Positions 39,471-40,783 of a stretch of DNA of 40,783 nucleotides are shown piece after piece. Position numbers and translations under genes: made by a program. The DNA lies in the NCBI GenBank assembly GCA_050943495.1, contig JBMNPH010000016.1, positions 1 through 40,783 of the forward strand, given 5' to 3'. The notes beneath the pieces are model-generated. The model made no database searches. It was not told the origin of the DNA and saw only the letters and a list, made by a program, of their open reading frames with translations. The stretch is from Merdivicinus sp050943495 (GTDB taxonomy: Bacteria > Bacillota > Clostridia > Oscillospirales > Ruminococcaceae). Numbering within the stretch: position 1 is the first letter of the stretch; each line of letters starts with the position of its first letter.

Positions 39471-40783
39471 ATGAAACAAAATAAAAACTCCAAATGTTCC
39501 CTTTCCTCCGAAATTCTCGCGGAGGCTATGGAAACGCTCGAAAAATGGGAACAGGAGGATTCGAAGCAATCTGCTGCTCTCCGCCCTAAAAAACAGGTTC
39601 CTGCGGCATCAACCCGCCCGCAGTCTTCCTCTCGCCGGACAAAGGATAATCCTCCCGCTGAACAGCCTCCCCGCAAAAAATTTCCCTGTCCTGTCGCCCA
39701 TAAATGCGGGGGATGTCAGCTTCAAAATCTTTCCTATCCCGAACAGCTTCGCTGGAAACAAGGCAAAGCGGAACGCCTCCTGAAAGAATTCGGACGGGTT
39801 TCCCCCATTATCGGCATGGAAAATCCCCGCCATTACCGTAACAAGGTGCAGGCAGCCTTTGGCATGGCACGCGATAAGAAAATTATTTCCGGCGTCTGGC
39901 AGTCCAGCACTCATCGCATCGTTCAGATAGACAGCTGCATGATCGAGGATCAAAAAGCAGATGAAATTATTGTCTCTATCCGCAAACTCATGAAGGATTT
40001 CAAGATGACCTCCTATAATGAGGTCACCCAAGAGGGGTTTCTGCGGCATGTATTGGTGCGCCGCGCCTTCGCTACTGGCGAAATTATGGTCGTCATGGTT
40101 ACCGCTACCCCGATCTTCCCCGCAAAACGGAACTTTGTTCGCGCCCTCCTCAAACTCCATCCCGAAATTACTACCATTATCCACAATATCTGCAAATTGC
40201 AGGTGAATCTCGTCCTCGGTGATCGGGAGGAAAGCCTCTATGGCAAAGGAACTATTGAGGATATCCTCTGCGGCAAACGGTTCCGCATCTCCTCTCGTTC
40301 CTTCTATCAGGTCAATCCTGTACAGACCGAGGTTCTCTACCGGAAGGCAATCGAATTTGCCGGTCTTACCGGTAAGGAAACCATTCTCGATGCTTACTGC
40401 GGAATCGGTACGATCGGCATTGCCGCCTCTGATCAGGCAGAGCGGGTGATCGGCGTGGAACTGAATCCCAGCGCTGTCCGGGATGCTGCCGCCAATGCTG
40501 CGCTCAATCAGATTTCCAACATTGATTTTGCTGCCGGGGACGCCGGAGAATTTATGGAAGAGTTGGCGGATGCCGGCGAAAATGTGGATGTCGTCTTTCT
40601 GGATCCTCCCCGCGCGGGCAGCGATGAGAAATTTTTGCGGTCGCTTGTTCGCCTCGGCCCGCCCAAAGTGGTTTACATTTCCTGTAATCCCGAAACATTG
40701 GCGCGGGATTTGAAATTCCTCGTCCGAAACGGCTACTCCGTCCGAGCCATCCAACCCGTCGATATGTTTCCTTTTACATCCCA
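39471..40783 (+). CDS. Second RlmD-type RNA uracil-C5 methyltransferase (runs off the window)
   Basis: At least 437 residues are present; the 3' end lies beyond the window. The first 70 residues are a charged, low-complexity extension instead of a TRAM domain. Then follow the cysteine cluster CPVAHKCGGC (C73, C79, C82), the family block HYRNKVQAAFG, the SAM loop DAYCGIGTIGIAA, DPPRAGSD and the catalytic Cys in YISCNPETLARD, so the catalytic core is almost complete. The ATG at 39471 has GAGGTG upstream. It is a paralogue of the protein encoded at 37184 and probably modifies a different uridine of 23S rRNA; which one does what cannot be said. Confidence 0.92.
   Translation, partial: MKQNKNSKCSLSSEILAEAMETLEKWEQEDSKQSAALRPKKQVPAASTRPQSSSRRTKDNPPAEQPPRKKFPCPVAHKCGGCQLQNLSYPEQLRWKQGKAERLLKEFGRVSPIIGMENPRHYRNKVQAAFGMARDKKIISGVWQSSTHRIVQIDSCMIEDQKADEIIVSIRKLMKDFKMTSYNEVTQEGFLRHVLVRRAFATGEIMVVMVTATPIFPAKRNFVRALLKLHPEITTIIHNICKLQVNLVLGDREESLYGKGTIEDILCGKRFRISSRSFYQVNPVQTEVLYRKAIEFAGLTGKETILDAYCGIGTIGIAASDQAERVIGVELNPSAVRDAAANAALNQISNIDFAAGDAGEFMEELADAGENVDVVFLDPPRAGSDEKFLRSLVRLGPPKVVYISCNPETLARDLKFLVRNGYSVRAIQPVDMFPFTS

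Noticed and set aside
39609..40754. A 381-codon open frame antisense to the second RlmD-type gene
   Set aside because: The sense frame carries the cysteine cluster, SAM loop and catalytic Cys; the antisense frame shows no domain.
1..40783. tRNA genes, rRNA genes, CRISPR arrays, transposases and phage genes
   Set aside because: None could be seen on either strand; the only sizeable direct repeat is the tandem RNA cassette.

Overview
The window looks like a chromosomal segment of a low- to medium-GC anaerobic Firmicute, most likely a Clostridia member of the Ruminococcaceae/Oscillospiraceae type. The evidence is the strong AGGAGG-type ribosome binding sites with frequent GTG/TTG starts, a T-box leader, a yybP-ykoY-type riboswitch, LplB/YtcP-type sugar permeases without an ATPase, a BlaI/M56 pair, and an OadB/OadG-type sodium pump. 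No phage, transposase, CRISPR array, tRNA or rRNA gene was seen.

Layout. (1) 416-9066: a carbohydrate-uptake ABC transporter (two permeases and a lipoprotein), followed without strong terminators by two DUF2961/GH172-type glycosidases, a polysaccharide-deacetylase-like protein and an M28 peptidase; it ends at a terminator at 9083. (2) 9112-10839: a secreted Cys-rich protein, an ECF sigma factor and an RsgI-like membrane protein. (3) 10866-12404: consensus promoter, yybP-ykoY-type riboswitch with terminator, OadB-like sodium pump subunit and a 42-residue OadG-like protein. (4) 12427-13354: a lone sugar isomerase/epimerase-like gene. (5) 13363-17558: a BlaI-like repressor with two matching operators at its promoter, a 1063-residue M56 sensor-like protein, and a small membrane protein. 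(6) 17622-22496 on the minus strand: an Eis-like acetyltransferase, an AT-rich ars-like trio (arsenate reductase, thioredoxin-like protein, permease) behind a consensus promoter, and a GMP synthase with a shrunken glutaminase domain. (7) 22660-27687: class B PBP, MATE transporter, rsmE, an acidic Cys-rich membrane protein and a P-loop kinase-like protein. (8) 27684-31713: T-box leader, alaS, HIT protein, phosphoribosyltransferase. (9) 31714-33100: about 1.4 kb without genes, carrying two tandem copies of a promoter - roughly 365 nt structured RNA - terminator cassette. (10) 33104-40783: homoserine dehydrogenase, a BofC-like protein on the opposite strand, a class A PBP, two RlmD-type 23S rRNA uracil methyltransferases (the second running off the window) and two small membrane proteins between them.

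The most notable items are the tandem non-coding RNA cassettes at about 32004-32368 and 32564-32929, which I do not recognise as a known family; the manganese-type riboswitch in front of an OadB/OadG pair that has no neighbouring alpha subunit; and the GMP synthase that has lost its glutamine-hydrolysing active site. All functional calls are from reading the sequence; no database search or folding program was run.
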